Shown: positions 38,213 to 47,257, numbered from the stretch's first letter. The stretch is DNA of 64,000 bases from Mycobacterium sp. (GCF_029961025.1 NZ_JASBVP010000002.1:558001-622000), one strand, 5' to 3'. Translations and numbers: made by a program. Notes: generated from the letters alone by a model not told the origin.

Positions 38213-38806
38213 ATGTGTGTGATCATGAGCGCGATCACACACCGAGGGATCGCATTCACCGTTGCGGTGTGCGCTGTGGTCGGCTCGCAGCTAACTTCGG
38301 CGGACGCACTGGCCGACCCGCACAACCCGCACACCATCACCTACATCGCGCGGGTCGACTCGCCAATCTCCAGTGCCCGGGCGATCTACATGGTCAACGA
38401 CACGTATACGGCCACCGCCCCGTTGAGCGCAACCGGCCGCGAATTCACGGCCGACACCATGCTGGCCGATCCGAACAAGGCGGGCATGCAGGTGAGCATC
38501 CCATGGCCGTACTCGGGGAACGTGCATTGCGAGATCGACGTGGACGACCATGTTGCCGTCCTAGTCGACCAATTCGTCGCGTCAACGCCCGGGGACCAAG
38601 GCGACCCGCGCACCTACGGGGTGGTGGCCTGCGGCACCACACCGCTGCCGGTGCCTCTATGGTGGGCGAAACTCTACGACGCGTGGTGGTGTACCGACAC
38701 GTCGTTTCCGTCTAATGCCCGCGACAACGCCCGCGCCGAGGTGACCCGGGACTCCGACCCTGCCGCCAGCCCACCGACCGCCTCGCCCGATTACCCGGCG
38801 CTGTAA
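38213..38806 (+). CDS. Secreted hypothetical protein
   Basis: A 197-residue exported protein; the N-terminal ~35 residues (to SADALADP) form a Sec signal peptide. The mature part has three cysteines (HCEIDV, VVACGTT, WWCTDT) and a Pro/Ser/Thr-rich tail. The pattern resembles MmpS-like or other small mycobacterial secreted proteins, but I do not recognise the family. The ATG at 38213 has AGGAGG 9 nt upstream. It ends 114 bp before the insertion element. Confidence 0.75.
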   Translation: MCVIMSAITHRGIAFTVAVCAVVGSQLTSADALADPHNPHTITYIARVDSPISSARAIYMVNDTYTATAPLSATGREFTADTMLADPNKAGMQVSIPWPYSGNVHCEIDVDDHVAVLVDQFVASTPGDQGDPRTYGVVACGTTPLPVPLWWAKLYDAWWCTDTSFPSNARDNARAEVTRDSDPAASPPTASPDYPAL

Positions 38807-38914
38807 CGCCGCGCGGCCCGAGCCGCGAACCCGGTTGACCCCCGTCGCAACAACGGTGTGCACTTCGGCGATCCGGCAGGCCGATCCACACGATCGAATT
38901 CTCGGGCTGTTCGC

Positions 38915-38920
38915 ATTAGC
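38915..38920. repeat. Target-site duplication, left copy
   Basis: ATTAGC immediately left of the element's left terminal repeat; matched by ATTAGC at 40908-40913. Confidence 0.88.
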
Positions 38921-40907
38921 CCGAAGTTGCGGCGGGTCAGTTAGGCAATTTGGGGGTTGAGCTGGGGTCTGTGCGGGTTGGTCTGCCGAAGGTGTAGCCA
39001 GTGAATATGGTGTGTTGATGCTATTGATTGACGAGTTCGCCTTGTAATATTCAGTTATGGTCAAACCTGTGCGGATGCACGTAGCCCGGACTCCGAGCAA
39101 ATATGTGGACAAGGCCGGCAACGTGCACCGCTATGAGTCGGTGCTGGTGCGTCGCACCTACCGCGACGGGACGAAGGTCCGCCACGAGACCCTGGCCAAC
39201 CTGTCCAAGTTGCCCGCGGAGGTGATCGCCGCGATCGAGGCGACGCTGAAGGGACAGGTGATGGTGCCTGCCCAGTCGGCCTGCACCATCACCCGCTCGC
39301 TGCCGCACGGGCATGTGGCCGCAGTGGCGGCGATGGCGCGTCGGCTGGGGTTTCCGGCGCTCCTGGGTCCGGCGTGTCGATCCCGCGATCTGGTGCTGGG
39401 GTTGGTTATTTCGCGGGTGATCCGTCCGGCGTCCAAGCTGTCAACGTTGTCGCGGTGGGCCGATACCACCTTGGGGCCCGACCTGGACGTGGCTGGCGCC
39501 TCCACCGATGAGGTGTATGCCGCGATGGACTGGCTGGCGAATCGTCAGGACGCGATCGAGAAGAAGCTGGCCGCTAAACACCTTGGGCCAGCGGCGAACC
39601 CGTCACGGATGGCGTTGTTCGATCTGACCAGCTCATGGGTGACCGGGCGGTGCTGTGAGCTGGCCGCCCATGGCTATTCCCGCGACGGCAAAAAGGGCCT
39701 GCCGCAGATCAACTACGGGGTGCTCACCGACCCGGCCGGACGCCCCGTGGCGGTGCGGGTGTTTTCCGGAGATACCGCCGACCCGGTCGCGTTCACCGAC
39801 ATCGTCGAGGTGCTGCGCGACACGTTCGGGTTGACCCGGCTGGTGCTGGTGGGGGATCGCGGCATGATCACCAGTGCACGCATCAGCGCACTGAGAGAGC
39901 TTAACACCGATGCGGGAACCGGTTTCGGGTGGATCACCGCCCTGCGTGCACCCCAGATCGCCACCCTGGCCGCCGACAAGGGACCGCTGCAGATGAGCCT
40001 GTTCGACACCCAAGATCTCGCCGAGATCGCCCACCCCGACTACCCCGGGGAACGGTTGATCGCCTGCCGCAACCCCGCCCTGGCCGCCGAGCGGGCCCGC
40101 AAACGCGCCGCGCTGCTAGCCGCCACCGAGGCCGACCTGGCCGCCATCGCCGAGCGGGTGGCCCGCGGCACCCTCAAGGGGGCAGGCAAGATCGGTGAAG
40201 CCGTTGGGCGGATCATCGTCAAACACAACGTGGGCAAGCATTTTCACCGCACCATCACCGACACCAGCTTCACCTACCAGCGTGACCAGGCCGGCATCGA
40301 TGCCGAGGCCAGCCTCGATGGCATCTACGTGCTGCGCACCAGCGTCGACGCCGATACCCTCACCCCAGCAGCCGTGGTGGAAAGCTACAAAAACCTCGCC
40401 CACGTCGAGCGCGACTTCCGCAGCATCAAGGCCGATGATCTGGATCTGCGGCCCATCCATCACCGCCTCGATAAGCGTGTCCGCGCCCACGTGCTGATCT
40501 GCCTGCTGGCCTGCTACCTGGTCTGGCACCTGCGTAAAGCCTGGGCGTCGCTGACCTTCACCGACGAACACCCACCCGCCCGCGACAACCCCGTCGCGCC
40601 CGCACAACGCTCACCACAGGCCCAGGCCAAAGCCTCGACCCAGCACGACCCAGACGGTAACCCGCTGCGCAGCTTCCGCGGCCTGCTCGATCACCTAGCG
40701 ACCCTGACCCGCAACGACATTCACTACCACGGCACCAACGCCACGGTACCCACACTGGCCGAACCCACCCCCGACCAACGCCGCGCCTTCGACCTTATCG
40801 GCACCCCCATCCCGCTGACCGCCGCGTAGCCAGAACCACGACCCCACACCACCAGCAAAAACCCACGTCAGCCACGAATCCACCCACCCAAACCGCCGCA
40901 ACTTCGG
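38921..40907 (+). mobile_element. Complete IS1634-family (IS1549-like) insertion sequence, 1987 bp
   Basis: The ends are 15-bp perfect inverted repeats: CCGAAGTTGCGGCGG at 38921-38935 and its complement at 40893-40907. The element is flanked by a 6-bp ATTAGC duplication and contains one full-length transposase. Intact ends, duplication and gene mean a recent, probably active insertion. It entered at the very stop codon of the secreted-protein gene at 40909 without damaging it. Confidence 0.93.
39057..40829 (+). CDS. IS1634-family transposase
   Basis: A 590-residue DDE transposase of the IS1549/IS1634 family. The N-terminal part has MHVARTPSKYVDKAGNVHRY and SVLVRRTYRDG; the catalytic core has FDLTSSWV with the first Asp, LVLVGDRGMITSARI with the second, and ERDFRSIKADDLDLRPIHHR with the Glu region typical of this family's YREK-like motif. 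The frame is uninterrupted. Nothing else is encoded in the element. Confidence 0.93.
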   Translation: MVKPVRMHVARTPSKYVDKAGNVHRYESVLVRRTYRDGTKVRHETLANLSKLPAEVIAAIEATLKGQVMVPAQSACTITRSLPHGHVAAVAAMARRLGFPALLGPACRSRDLVLGLVISRVIRPASKLSTLSRWADTTLGPDLDVAGASTDEVYAAMDWLANRQDAIEKKLAAKHLGPAANPSRMALFDLTSSWVTGRCCELAAHGYSRDGKKGLPQINYGVLTDPAGRPVAVRVFSGDTADPVAFTDIVEVLRDTFGLTRLVLVGDRGMITSARISALRELNTDAGTGFGWITALRAPQIATLAADKGPLQMSLFDTQDLAEIAHPDYPGERLIACRNPALAAERARKRAALLAATEADLAAIAERVARGTLKGAGKIGEAVGRIIVKHNVGKHFHRTITDTSFTYQRDQAGIDAEASLDGIYVLRTSVDADTLTPAAVVESYKNLAHVERDFRSIKADDLDLRPIHHRLDKRVRAHVLICLLACYLVWHLRKAWASLTFTDEHPPARDNPVAPAQRSPQAQAKASTQHDPDGNPLRSFRGLLDHLATLTRNDIHYHGTNATVPTLAEPTPDQRRAFDLIGTPIPLTAA

Positions 40908-40913
40908 ATTAGC
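40908..40913. repeat. Target-site duplication, right copy
   Basis: ATTAGC directly right of the right terminal repeat. Its TTA (40909-40911) is the stop codon of the minus-strand gene at 40909-41640, so the duplication preserved that gene's end. Confidence 0.88.
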
Positions 40914-41640
40914 CGTGAGGTTCGTCTGGTCCGGGCAGCGCATCCGGCTCGGGACGCACTTCCGGTGGTGCGGGCAGCGGGGTCGGTGGCAGCCCGCCCC
41001 CCCACGAGGCCTGTCGCACCCCGACGACCAGCGTGAGCACGTAGGTGGGCGGCGTGTCAGGCGGAAACCCTAGCACTCGCACGTCCTCGGGGATCGGGTC
41101 GGGGCGCAGGCAAATCGTCGCCAAGCCCCTCCCGGCCCAATAGTCGTCTGCGGGCCCGGGGTCGAGCCGGTAGTCGAACACCGTGATGGCCGAACTGCCC
41201 AGCACCCGCTTATCGACAGGGATATATATCCCTGGCAATTCGTAAGGGTTGGCTGACTCCCGGTAGCGGTTCGGGTTGGGCACGGTGTGCTGGCCTTCCA
41301 GTTCCACTCTCACACGCCGGTGCCTCGGCGGCCCGCCCGGATACCACGAACCGCTGATTTCCGCCCAATCCCAGCCGGGGCTGGGCTGGCAGTCCGGCTC
41401 GCCGTAGGGTATCCACCGGATCGGGTCGCTGGGGAGCTGCACTTCCAGCAGCGCCCCTTTGGGGACCAATTGCGGCAGCCAGGTGCGGTTCCACCAGCTC
41501 AGGTTGTCCCGGTGCTGCTGGTTGAAAACGTAGCGGCCCTGATTATGCAACGGCAGCTGAGAGGGGTCGGCGGTAGCCGGGCCGACGGCGAACACACCGA
41601 CAGTCACCAACGCGATCAGCAGTGGGCGGCGCCTCGTCAT
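40909..41640 (-). CDS. Secreted protein coupled to a multicopper oxidase
   Basis: A 243-residue exported protein with a signal peptide (RRRPLLIALVTVGVFAVGPATA) and a Pro-rich tail (residues ~215-243). Aromatic-rich mature part with two cysteines (EPDCQPSPGW and TICLRPDP). I do not recognise the family. Its ATG overlaps the oxidase stop as ATGA, so the two are co-translated and may act together outside the membrane. The insertion element ends exactly at its stop codon. Confidence 0.78.
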   Translation of the reverse strand: MTRRRPLLIALVTVGVFAVGPATADPSQLPLHNQGRYVFNQQHRDNLSWWNRTWLPQLVPKGALLEVQLPSDPIRWIPYGEPDCQPSPGWDWAEISGSWYPGGPPRHRRVRVELEGQHTVPNPNRYRESANPYELPGIYIPVDKRVLGSSAITVFDYRLDPGPADDYWAGRGLATICLRPDPIPEDVRVLGFPPDTPPTYVLTLVVGVRQASWGGGLPPTPLPAPPEVRPEPDALPGPDEPHG

Positions 41641-43271
41641 GTTTTCCCCCGCGGATAGCCCCCGGGCGGGTCGATGAGCAGGGTGCCCATCATCGACCGG
41701 TCTTCGTGGGGCAGGATGTGGCAGTGGTAGACGGTTTTTCCGGTTACATCCGGGCGGAAATAGGTACGTAACGTGTACCGGCCGAACGGGGGTATCCGGA
41801 ACGTATCCCACCACACATCCGGTTCGGTGTTCCAGCTGGTGTCGCCGGGCGGGATGCCTTGAACGTCGAACACCTGAAACGGGTTGACGTGGATGTGGAT
41901 CGGGTGTTGGAAGATGTCCTCGTTGATGATCGTCCACTCCTCGATGGTGCCGGCCTCGACCTCCTGGTCAATCCGCTCCTCGTTGAACTCCTTGCCGTCG
42001 ATGAGGAACTGCACCCCGAAGCCGGTGCGCCCGGTGATGTCGCCGGAGAACACCAGGTTGCGGCGCCGGGCTACCGGCAGATCCGGCATCCGTGGCGGCT
42101 GCACCAGCGTCGAAGGCATCGGGCTGTTGACCCGTTTACCGCGCACCACCAGGGTGGCCAGCGGCAGGTAGGGGCGCGGGCCGCCGGGGTGGCCCTGGTC
42201 GTAGGCTTCGGCGTAGACCCGGTACCGGCCGGGTTCGCCCGCTTTGATGATGAACTCGGCCCGGTTGGCTGACGACAGCATGATGTGCGGGCGGGTTCTG
42301 GGGGCGCGGTAAGGAATTCCGTCGGTGCCGATTTGCTGCAGGGTGTGGCCCTCGACGTGCAGCCAGATCGACCGGTGCGGGCACGCGTTGAGAACCCGCC
42401 AGCGCTGCGCCTCGCCCGGCCGGATCGTGATATCCGGGATTAGCTGACCGTTGAGGGGGTAGTACATGGCCGCCGGCACCGCGGGGATGGTGTCGAACGG
42501 CACCGGCCCCACGATGGGGATTATCGGGGTGTACGGGGACTCGCCGCTGTCGTCGGCGATCAAGAGCTCGTTGATCACGATGGTTCGTTCCCGCATTTCG
42601 GCGATCTCGGGCACGGCGTCGATGTCGCCCTCGACGATGATCGGGCCGGCCAGCCCGTTCCAGCCCTGATGGGCCGTCGATGTGTGGTAATGCGGGTGAT
42701 ACCAGTACAGCCCGGCCGGCTGGTCTGTGGGAATGTCGTAGGAGTACTGGTGCGAAAACGGCGGGTCCAATCGAAGGAAAACGTTGTCCCCGGGGTCTTC
42801 CGGAGACACCTGCAGCCCGTGGGTGTGGAGGTTGGTGATCACATCCTGCTGCAGGATCGTGCCCGCCCGTTCCCACTTATTCCACAGATCATGGACGCAG
42901 GCCCGCCGGGTGTCATAACGCGTGTCGTTGGACTTGGCGGCGCAGTACGGGATCATCAACACGTTGTTGGTGGGGATCCCGACCGGAACCATCTGGTTTG
43001 TCAGCCGGATACGTAGGTTGTCTCCCGGCCGTATCCGCAAGATGGGCCCGGGCAACTGGCCGTTGTATGTCTCCAGGGTCAACTGGCGATCACCGAGTTC
43101 GACCGGTTTGGTCACCATCTCTAACGCAGCATCCAGAACGCCGTTCTCGCTGGACATCTCGGGCAGATCCCGAAGCTCTTCAGCGCCGGCGCGTGCCGGA
43201 GCCGAACCGCTCCACACCATGTCCGCTGCCGCCGTCGCAGCCATCAGGGCCAGAAACGTCCTGCGGTTCAT
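41637..43271 (-). CDS. Tat-exported multicopper oxidase
   Basis: A 544-residue laccase-type oxidase. The first residues MNRRTFLALMAATAAA form a twin-arginine signal. All four copper-binding motifs are intact: HTHG (~147), WYHPHYH (~185), HPIHIHV (~453) and YHCHILPHEDRSMMG (~513-527) with the T1 Cys, His and axial Met. It oxidises phenols or metal ions such as Cu(I) or Fe(II) with reduction of O2 to water. It is not the MmcO orthologue by length and context. A copper/iron detoxification role is inferred from the metal-rich neighbourhood. Confidence 0.9.
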   Translation of the reverse strand: MNRRTFLALMAATAAADMVWSGSAPARAGAEELRDLPEMSSENGVLDAALEMVTKPVELGDRQLTLETYNGQLPGPILRIRPGDNLRIRLTNQMVPVGIPTNNVLMIPYCAAKSNDTRYDTRRACVHDLWNKWERAGTILQQDVITNLHTHGLQVSPEDPGDNVFLRLDPPFSHQYSYDIPTDQPAGLYWYHPHYHTSTAHQGWNGLAGPIIVEGDIDAVPEIAEMRERTIVINELLIADDSGESPYTPIIPIVGPVPFDTIPAVPAAMYYPLNGQLIPDITIRPGEAQRWRVLNACPHRSIWLHVEGHTLQQIGTDGIPYRAPRTRPHIMLSSANRAEFIIKAGEPGRYRVYAEAYDQGHPGGPRPYLPLATLVVRGKRVNSPMPSTLVQPPRMPDLPVARRRNLVFSGDITGRTGFGVQFLIDGKEFNEERIDQEVEAGTIEEWTIINEDIFQHPIHIHVNPFQVFDVQGIPPGDTSWNTEPDVWWDTFRIPPFGRYTLRTYFRPDVTGKTVYHCHILPHEDRSMMGTLLIDPPGGYPRGKT

Positions 43272-43790
43272 GCGGTCATCCCGCGAGCGATGCCGGTGGT
43301 GTGGCGGGCCCATGTCAACCCAGGGCGATGCGCAGCACGCCTAGTAGCCCAACCAGCCCGCTTCGTATACCGCACCGAGTGCCGCGGAGCTGCCCAACGA
43401 TCGTCCACACCGGCGTCCGGTGATATTCTCGCCGGTTCGACAGGCCCATCAGGAACCTCCATTGACTTTGGATTCGTGTGGGGGGAGTTGATTAGGCCTC
43501 ATCGGTTCCCGTGGTCAGGCGGTGCTCGTGAACAGGCAAACGGTGCTGACGTGCGCGCTGGCCGGAGCGAACATCGTGCTCCTCTCGGCGATGGCTCGCC
43601 GAGTCCACCACACCGTCAAGGAGTCCGGCACCGGATGTGTCGTCGCGCCGACAGTTTCCGGTAGCGCGGTCCGCGCGCTGTGCCCGCAGGTGACCCGGTG
43701 AAGGTGCACGCACCACAAAGCGGTGGGCGCTCCACGGCGGCACGCTGGGGTCGAAAGCCCCGTGTGCCTGGCCTTGCTCACCAAGTCGCC
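43272..43790. other. 519-bp region between the oxidase and merB
   Basis: No gene that I can support. A 57-codon frame from a GTG at 43528 to 43701 on the plus strand has a hydrophobic start but lacks a good ribosome site and any family match. The region must hold the oxidase promoter and the end of the mer operon. Confidence 0.25.
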
Positions 43791-44459
43791 TTATCCGGGC
43801 TCAGCAGAGCGATCGGGACCGATGCCGGCGAGCATGGCGTCGGCGAGCGGCCGGATGATCGCCGTGTAGGCCTCGGCGACGGGCAGCACAGTCATGCCGG
43901 GGTAGCGAGATTGCCAATCACGGGCGGCGTCGGGGGTGACAAAGAAGTGCTGCGGGCGGCACAGGGTGGCTCGCACCGCGCGGAGGTCGACCTGACTGGC
44001 GGCGACGATCGACACCACCGCCGCAGAGGGTTGCAGTCCGCTAATCCCGGCGTCCGGATCGACGGTCAGCCGGATGATGGTTCCGGTTGTGGGGCAAGGT
44101 GATTCGATGTGCGCGGTGCGCCCGATCACGGCGGGGAAGATGAGGGTGTCGGGGGCGCACCAAGTGTAAAGCTGCTTGCCGTCGACGCTGAATTTGTGCG
44201 GGGTGGGATTGCGGGTCAGGCCCCACCCGACGATGCGGTGTTGCTCGTCGTATTCGATGTCCCGCCCGGCGATGGCCCGCTCGAGGTCGGTTTCGGAGAC
44301 GCCGGCCGCGGCCGCGAGCTGGGCCCCGGTGATCGGTTCGCCGACGGCGAGCAGGCGCAACGCGACACGCATCAGCTGCCACGCGTTGGCGGCGCCAACG
44401 GCGCCGGGGGTGCCGAACAGTTTGTCGATCAACTCGGCGGCCACGGTGTTCTCGGCCAT
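43791..44459 (-). CDS. merB: Organomercurial lyase MerB
   Basis: A 222-residue alkylmercury lyase that breaks the C-Hg bond of organomercurials, releasing Hg(II). The catalytic triad is present: C101 and D104 in YTWCAPDTLIFP and C167 in TLCRPQHFF (equivalents of Cys96, Asp99 and Cys159 of plasmid R831b MerB); structural C122 in SPCPTTG is also present. ATG with GAAGGAG 10 nt upstream. It is the distal gene of the ArsR-led operon. The reductase MerA that would detoxify its product is decayed (48373-48944). Confidence 0.93.
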   Translation of the reverse strand: MAENTVAAELIDKLFGTPGAVGAANAWQLMRVALRLLAVGEPITGAQLAAAAGVSETDLERAIAGRDIEYDEQHRIVGWGLTRNPTPHKFSVDGKQLYTWCAPDTLIFPAVIGRTAHIESPCPTTGTIIRLTVDPDAGISGLQPSAAVVSIVAASQVDLRAVRATLCRPQHFFVTPDAARDWQSRYPGMTVLPVAEAYTAIIRPLADAMLAGIGPDRSAEPG

Positions 44460-44626
44460 GGAATCGACTCCTTCGCAATGGTTGTCGGTCCGCACGTCAC
44501 CGGCAGCTCCGCGAGTCGGGGCCCGGGTGGCTGCGGGGCCAGGCGGGTCGGCCCGCGATTCCCGGCCTGCGCGAGACCGAGACCCCAGAAGGTACACCCA
44601 CGGCGACGCAAGCCTTCGCTGGTGTG

Positions 44627-46021
44627 TCATGGGGTTGCCGCGCTGGCACGGGGCCCCAGGTTGAGCTCTTCGGCGGCGTGCAGGTAGGCCTCGCTGTAGG
44701 TGGGGAATTGGGCGATGCCGTCGAGCAGGGTGTCGATCGGGATGTGCGCGCGAATGGCGAGTGCGGCCTGATGGATCCATTCCCCGGCCAGCGGGGCTAC
44801 CGCCCACGCGCCGACCAGGACACGCCGGTCGCGGTCGGCGACCAGGCCCAACGTGCCGGCGGGGTGGGTTTCGTAGGTCCAGGGCCGGGCGAGGGCCTCG
44901 GGCAGGTCGAGTTCGGCGGTGGTGATGTCGAGGCCACGACGAGCGGCCTGCTCGGCGGTCAGCCCGACCGCGGCGACCTCGGGTTGAGCAAAAACGACTC
45001 GGGGGATGGCGGTGTAATCGGCGCGCCGGCGGGCGCCGAGGATGTTGTCGGCGACCAGCCGGCCCTGATACATCGCGACATGGGTGAACATCGCGATGCC
45101 GGTGACGTCGCCGAGCGCCCACAGCCCGTCGCCGGTGACCCGGCAGTGCTCGTCGACGTCGATCTGGCTGCGCTCGCCGGGCGTGACACCGACGGTGTCG
45201 AGGCCCAGATTCTCGGTGTTGGGCCGGCGTCCGGCGCCTAGCACGATCACATCGGTGCGAATGGCGGTGCCGTCGTCGAGTTCAACGACGGTGTCCGCGC
45301 CGACGGGCCGGGCGGTGACAGCCTGACGGGACAACCGAACCGCGATCCCGTCATCGCCGAGTCGGTCGGCCACGAGTTCCCCGACCCGGGGGTCTTCACG
45401 CCCGAGCAGACAGGGACCGCGCTGAACGATGGTGACCTGGCTGCCCATGCGGGCCATAAACTGGCCGAGCTCGACGCCGACGGCGCTGCCGCCGATCATG
45501 ACGGTGCGGCCCGGAACATCGCGCAGCGTGGTGGCCTCCCGGTTGGTCCACAGGGTGGTCGCATCCAGGTCATCGAGCCCGGCGAGCGGCGGACGCACCG
45601 GCCGGGATCCGGTGGCGATCACCACATGGGTTGCGCTGAACTCGGTGTCGCCCGCCCGGACCCGCCACGGGTTTCGACCGGTCAATCGGGCGGTGTCTTT
45701 GACGACGGTGACGCCTTGCCGCTGATATCCGGCGATCTGTTCGGAATCGTCGAGGTGGCGGATCATGAAGTCGCGGTAGCCACGCAGCGCGGGCCAGTCC
45801 AGCGCAGGAGCGGACAGCCCGGCGGCGTTGGCGGCCTCGGCGCGGGCTTCGGTGGGCCGCAGCAGCGTCTTGGAGGGGATGCAAGCCCAGTAGCCGCATT
45901 CGCCACCGATCAGCTCACGCTCGATCAACGCCACCCGCAGTCCACCGGCCAGCAGCCGCGAGACGGCCACCTCACCGCCGGGTCCGGCGCCGATCACGAT
46001 CACGTCGAAGTCGGTCTGCAT
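44627..46021 (-). CDS. MerA-like flavoprotein disulfide reductase lacking the mercury-binding tail
   Basis: A 464-residue FAD/NAD(P) disulfide oxidoreductase. DVIVIGAGPGGEVAV binds FAD, C42-C47 in GGECGYWACIPSK form the redox disulfide, and GGSAVGVELGQFMARMG and ALGDVTG complete the fold. Mercuric reductases end in a Cys-Cys pair; this one ends without cysteines, so it is probably not a true MerA. It could recycle thiols or reduce another substrate for the operon. 168 bp before merB on the same strand. Confidence 0.78.
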   Translation of the reverse strand: MQTDFDVIVIGAGPGGEVAVSRLLAGGLRVALIERELIGGECGYWACIPSKTLLRPTEARAEAANAAGLSAPALDWPALRGYRDFMIRHLDDSEQIAGYQRQGVTVVKDTARLTGRNPWRVRAGDTEFSATHVVIATGSRPVRPPLAGLDDLDATTLWTNREATTLRDVPGRTVMIGGSAVGVELGQFMARMGSQVTIVQRGPCLLGREDPRVGELVADRLGDDGIAVRLSRQAVTARPVGADTVVELDDGTAIRTDVIVLGAGRRPNTENLGLDTVGVTPGERSQIDVDEHCRVTGDGLWALGDVTGIAMFTHVAMYQGRLVADNILGARRRADYTAIPRVVFAQPEVAAVGLTAEQAARRGLDITTAELDLPEALARPWTYETHPAGTLGLVADRDRRVLVGAWAVAPLAGEWIHQAALAIRAHIPIDTLLDGIAQFPTYSEAYLHAAEELNLGPRASAATP

Positions 46022-46063
46022 CGGCTGATCCCTTCTCGCCGTTGATGCTTCGCGCGTTGATCA

Positions 46064-46642
46064 CTACACGCCCGCACCCGCCTGGCGCAGCGCGGTGGTG
46101 ATCTGGTCGGCGGACGGGCCGGTGGCCCGATAGGTGACCTTGCCGGCGGGATCGACCACGATCAGTGTGGACAGCGCAGTGACCTGAAAGCGGCCGGTCA
46201 GAACCGCACCCTTGTCGATCACCGCGGGAAGTGTCGGGGCACCGACCTGACCTAGAAAATCGGTGGCCTTCTGCGGCGGGTCACTCGGGTCCATGTCGAC
46301 AGCCAGGAAGGCAGCCTTGCCGCCGGGGGTCTTCGCGGCGGCCTGGGCGAAGGATTTCCCCCCGGCGAGGCACTCCTCGCAGCCGGCCACCGAGAAGAAG
46401 AACAGCGCAGTGGGGACCCGGCCGGGCACCGTCACCTGCTTGCCATCGACGGTGGTCAACGTGACCGGTCCCGAGGTGGCGTGAGTCGCGGCGGGCTTAC
46501 CGGCGCCGGTCGGGCTGGGGCTGGTGGATGGTCCGCACGCGGCGGCAGCGCCGATCGCCAGCACCGCGGCCGCAACGGCCTGCAGGTACGGGCCCACACC
46601 GCGGCGGCAGACGACAGCGGGAGTTCGATTCGACGTGGTCAT
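46064..46642 (-). CDS. Thioredoxin-like lipoprotein, possible MerP analogue
   Basis: A 192-residue exported protein: N-terminal hydrophobic segment to GAAAACGPS, where C36 resembles a lipobox cysteine, then a thioredoxin fold with C88-EE-C91 (FFFSVAGCEECLAGG). It could carry Hg(II) or reducing power across the envelope to the membrane protein next to it. It lies between the membrane-protein gene and the flavoprotein gene in the ArsR-led operon. ATG with GAAGGG upstream. Confidence 0.68.
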   Translation of the reverse strand: MTTSNRTPAVVCRRGVGPYLQAVAAAVLAIGAAAACGPSTSPSPTGAGKPAATHATSGPVTLTTVDGKQVTVPGRVPTALFFFSVAGCEECLAGGKSFAQAAAKTPGGKAAFLAVDMDPSDPPQKATDFLGQVGAPTLPAVIDKGAVLTGRFQVTALSTLIVVDPAGKVTYRATGPSADQITTALRQAGAGV

Positions 46643-46761
46643 GGGATGGGATCCCTTCTCATCGAGATGATCGGCCACCCGGGCCGGCCCTGTGGCGGGT
46701 TCGTCACCGAGTGTCGGCTAGTTGTCGGGGTGGTCGGTGCGGCGGCCCGTCCCGGGTGCGC

Positions 46762-47193
46762 TCAGGGGGCACAGCACTCGTCGTCTCCGACACGGTCGGC
46801 GATGCGGCGGGCGCTCCACCACGCGGTGGCCGCCAGGACGGCGGCCCCCCTGGAGGCTCGGTGCCCAGCGGCTTGCCGCAGCGCATACACCTGCAGGGTT
46901 AGCACGCTCGCCAGCCCGGCCCCGAGCAGCAGCGCAAACACCACATCGTTTACGGTCAGCCGACCCCAGTTGGACGGACCCACCTGCATGGTGTGCAGCC
47001 CGGGCAGTACCAACGTGTAGAGCGCGGTCCCGGCCAGCGTCAGCCCGACAAACAGCAGTCGGTAGCCGCGGCGGCGGGCCACCGCGGCCAGCACCGCCGT
47101 GGTCGAGGACCGGCCACGAGCCGAGGGCCTCGCGTCGTCGAGGTCCGGCTTCGCCGGGTGCGCGCCAGCGTGCGACTCGTGCGGGGTATGCAT
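46762..47193 (-). CDS. Small membrane protein with Cys-Cys tail, possible MerT analogue
   Basis: A 143-residue protein with two clear membrane helices (~46-65 and ~82-105) and the C-terminal sequence DDECCAP, placing C140-C141 four residues from the end. It sits between the ArsR gene and the thioredoxin-like lipoprotein gene, the place where Streptomyces lividans carries merT and merP (recalled, not checked). Hg(II) transport or relay is inference. ATG with AGGAGG 7-8 nt upstream. Confidence 0.6.
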   Translation of the reverse strand: MHTPHESHAGAHPAKPDLDDARPSARGRSSTTAVLAAVARRRGYRLLFVGLTLAGTALYTLVLPGLHTMQVGPSNWGRLTVNDVVFALLLGAGLASVLTLQVYALRQAAGHRASRGAAVLAATAWWSARRIADRVGDDECCAP

Positions 47194-47205
47194 CAGTTGT
47201 CCTCC

Positions 47206-47257
47206 TGCATCGGTTGTCGATAAGTGCTGTCTGCATCGGTGGTCGATATGCGCCGTC
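47206..47257. repeat. Two 26-bp degenerate direct repeats in a 5' leader
   Basis: Two copies (47206-47231 and 47232-47257) that begin TGCATCGGTKGTCGATA, with a third partial copy overlapping the start codon at 47189-47201. On the minus strand each reads GACAACCGATGCA-like, duplicating the start-codon neighbourhood of the membrane-protein gene. Confidence 0.65.

Noticed and set aside
43528..43701. A 57-codon plus-strand frame with a hydrophobic start
   Set aside because: Weak ribosome site and no recognisable family; not enough to call a gene.
44627..46021. Calling the flavoprotein MerA
   Set aside because: No C-terminal vicinal cysteines; the true merA ending is found in the decayed gene at 48373-48944.
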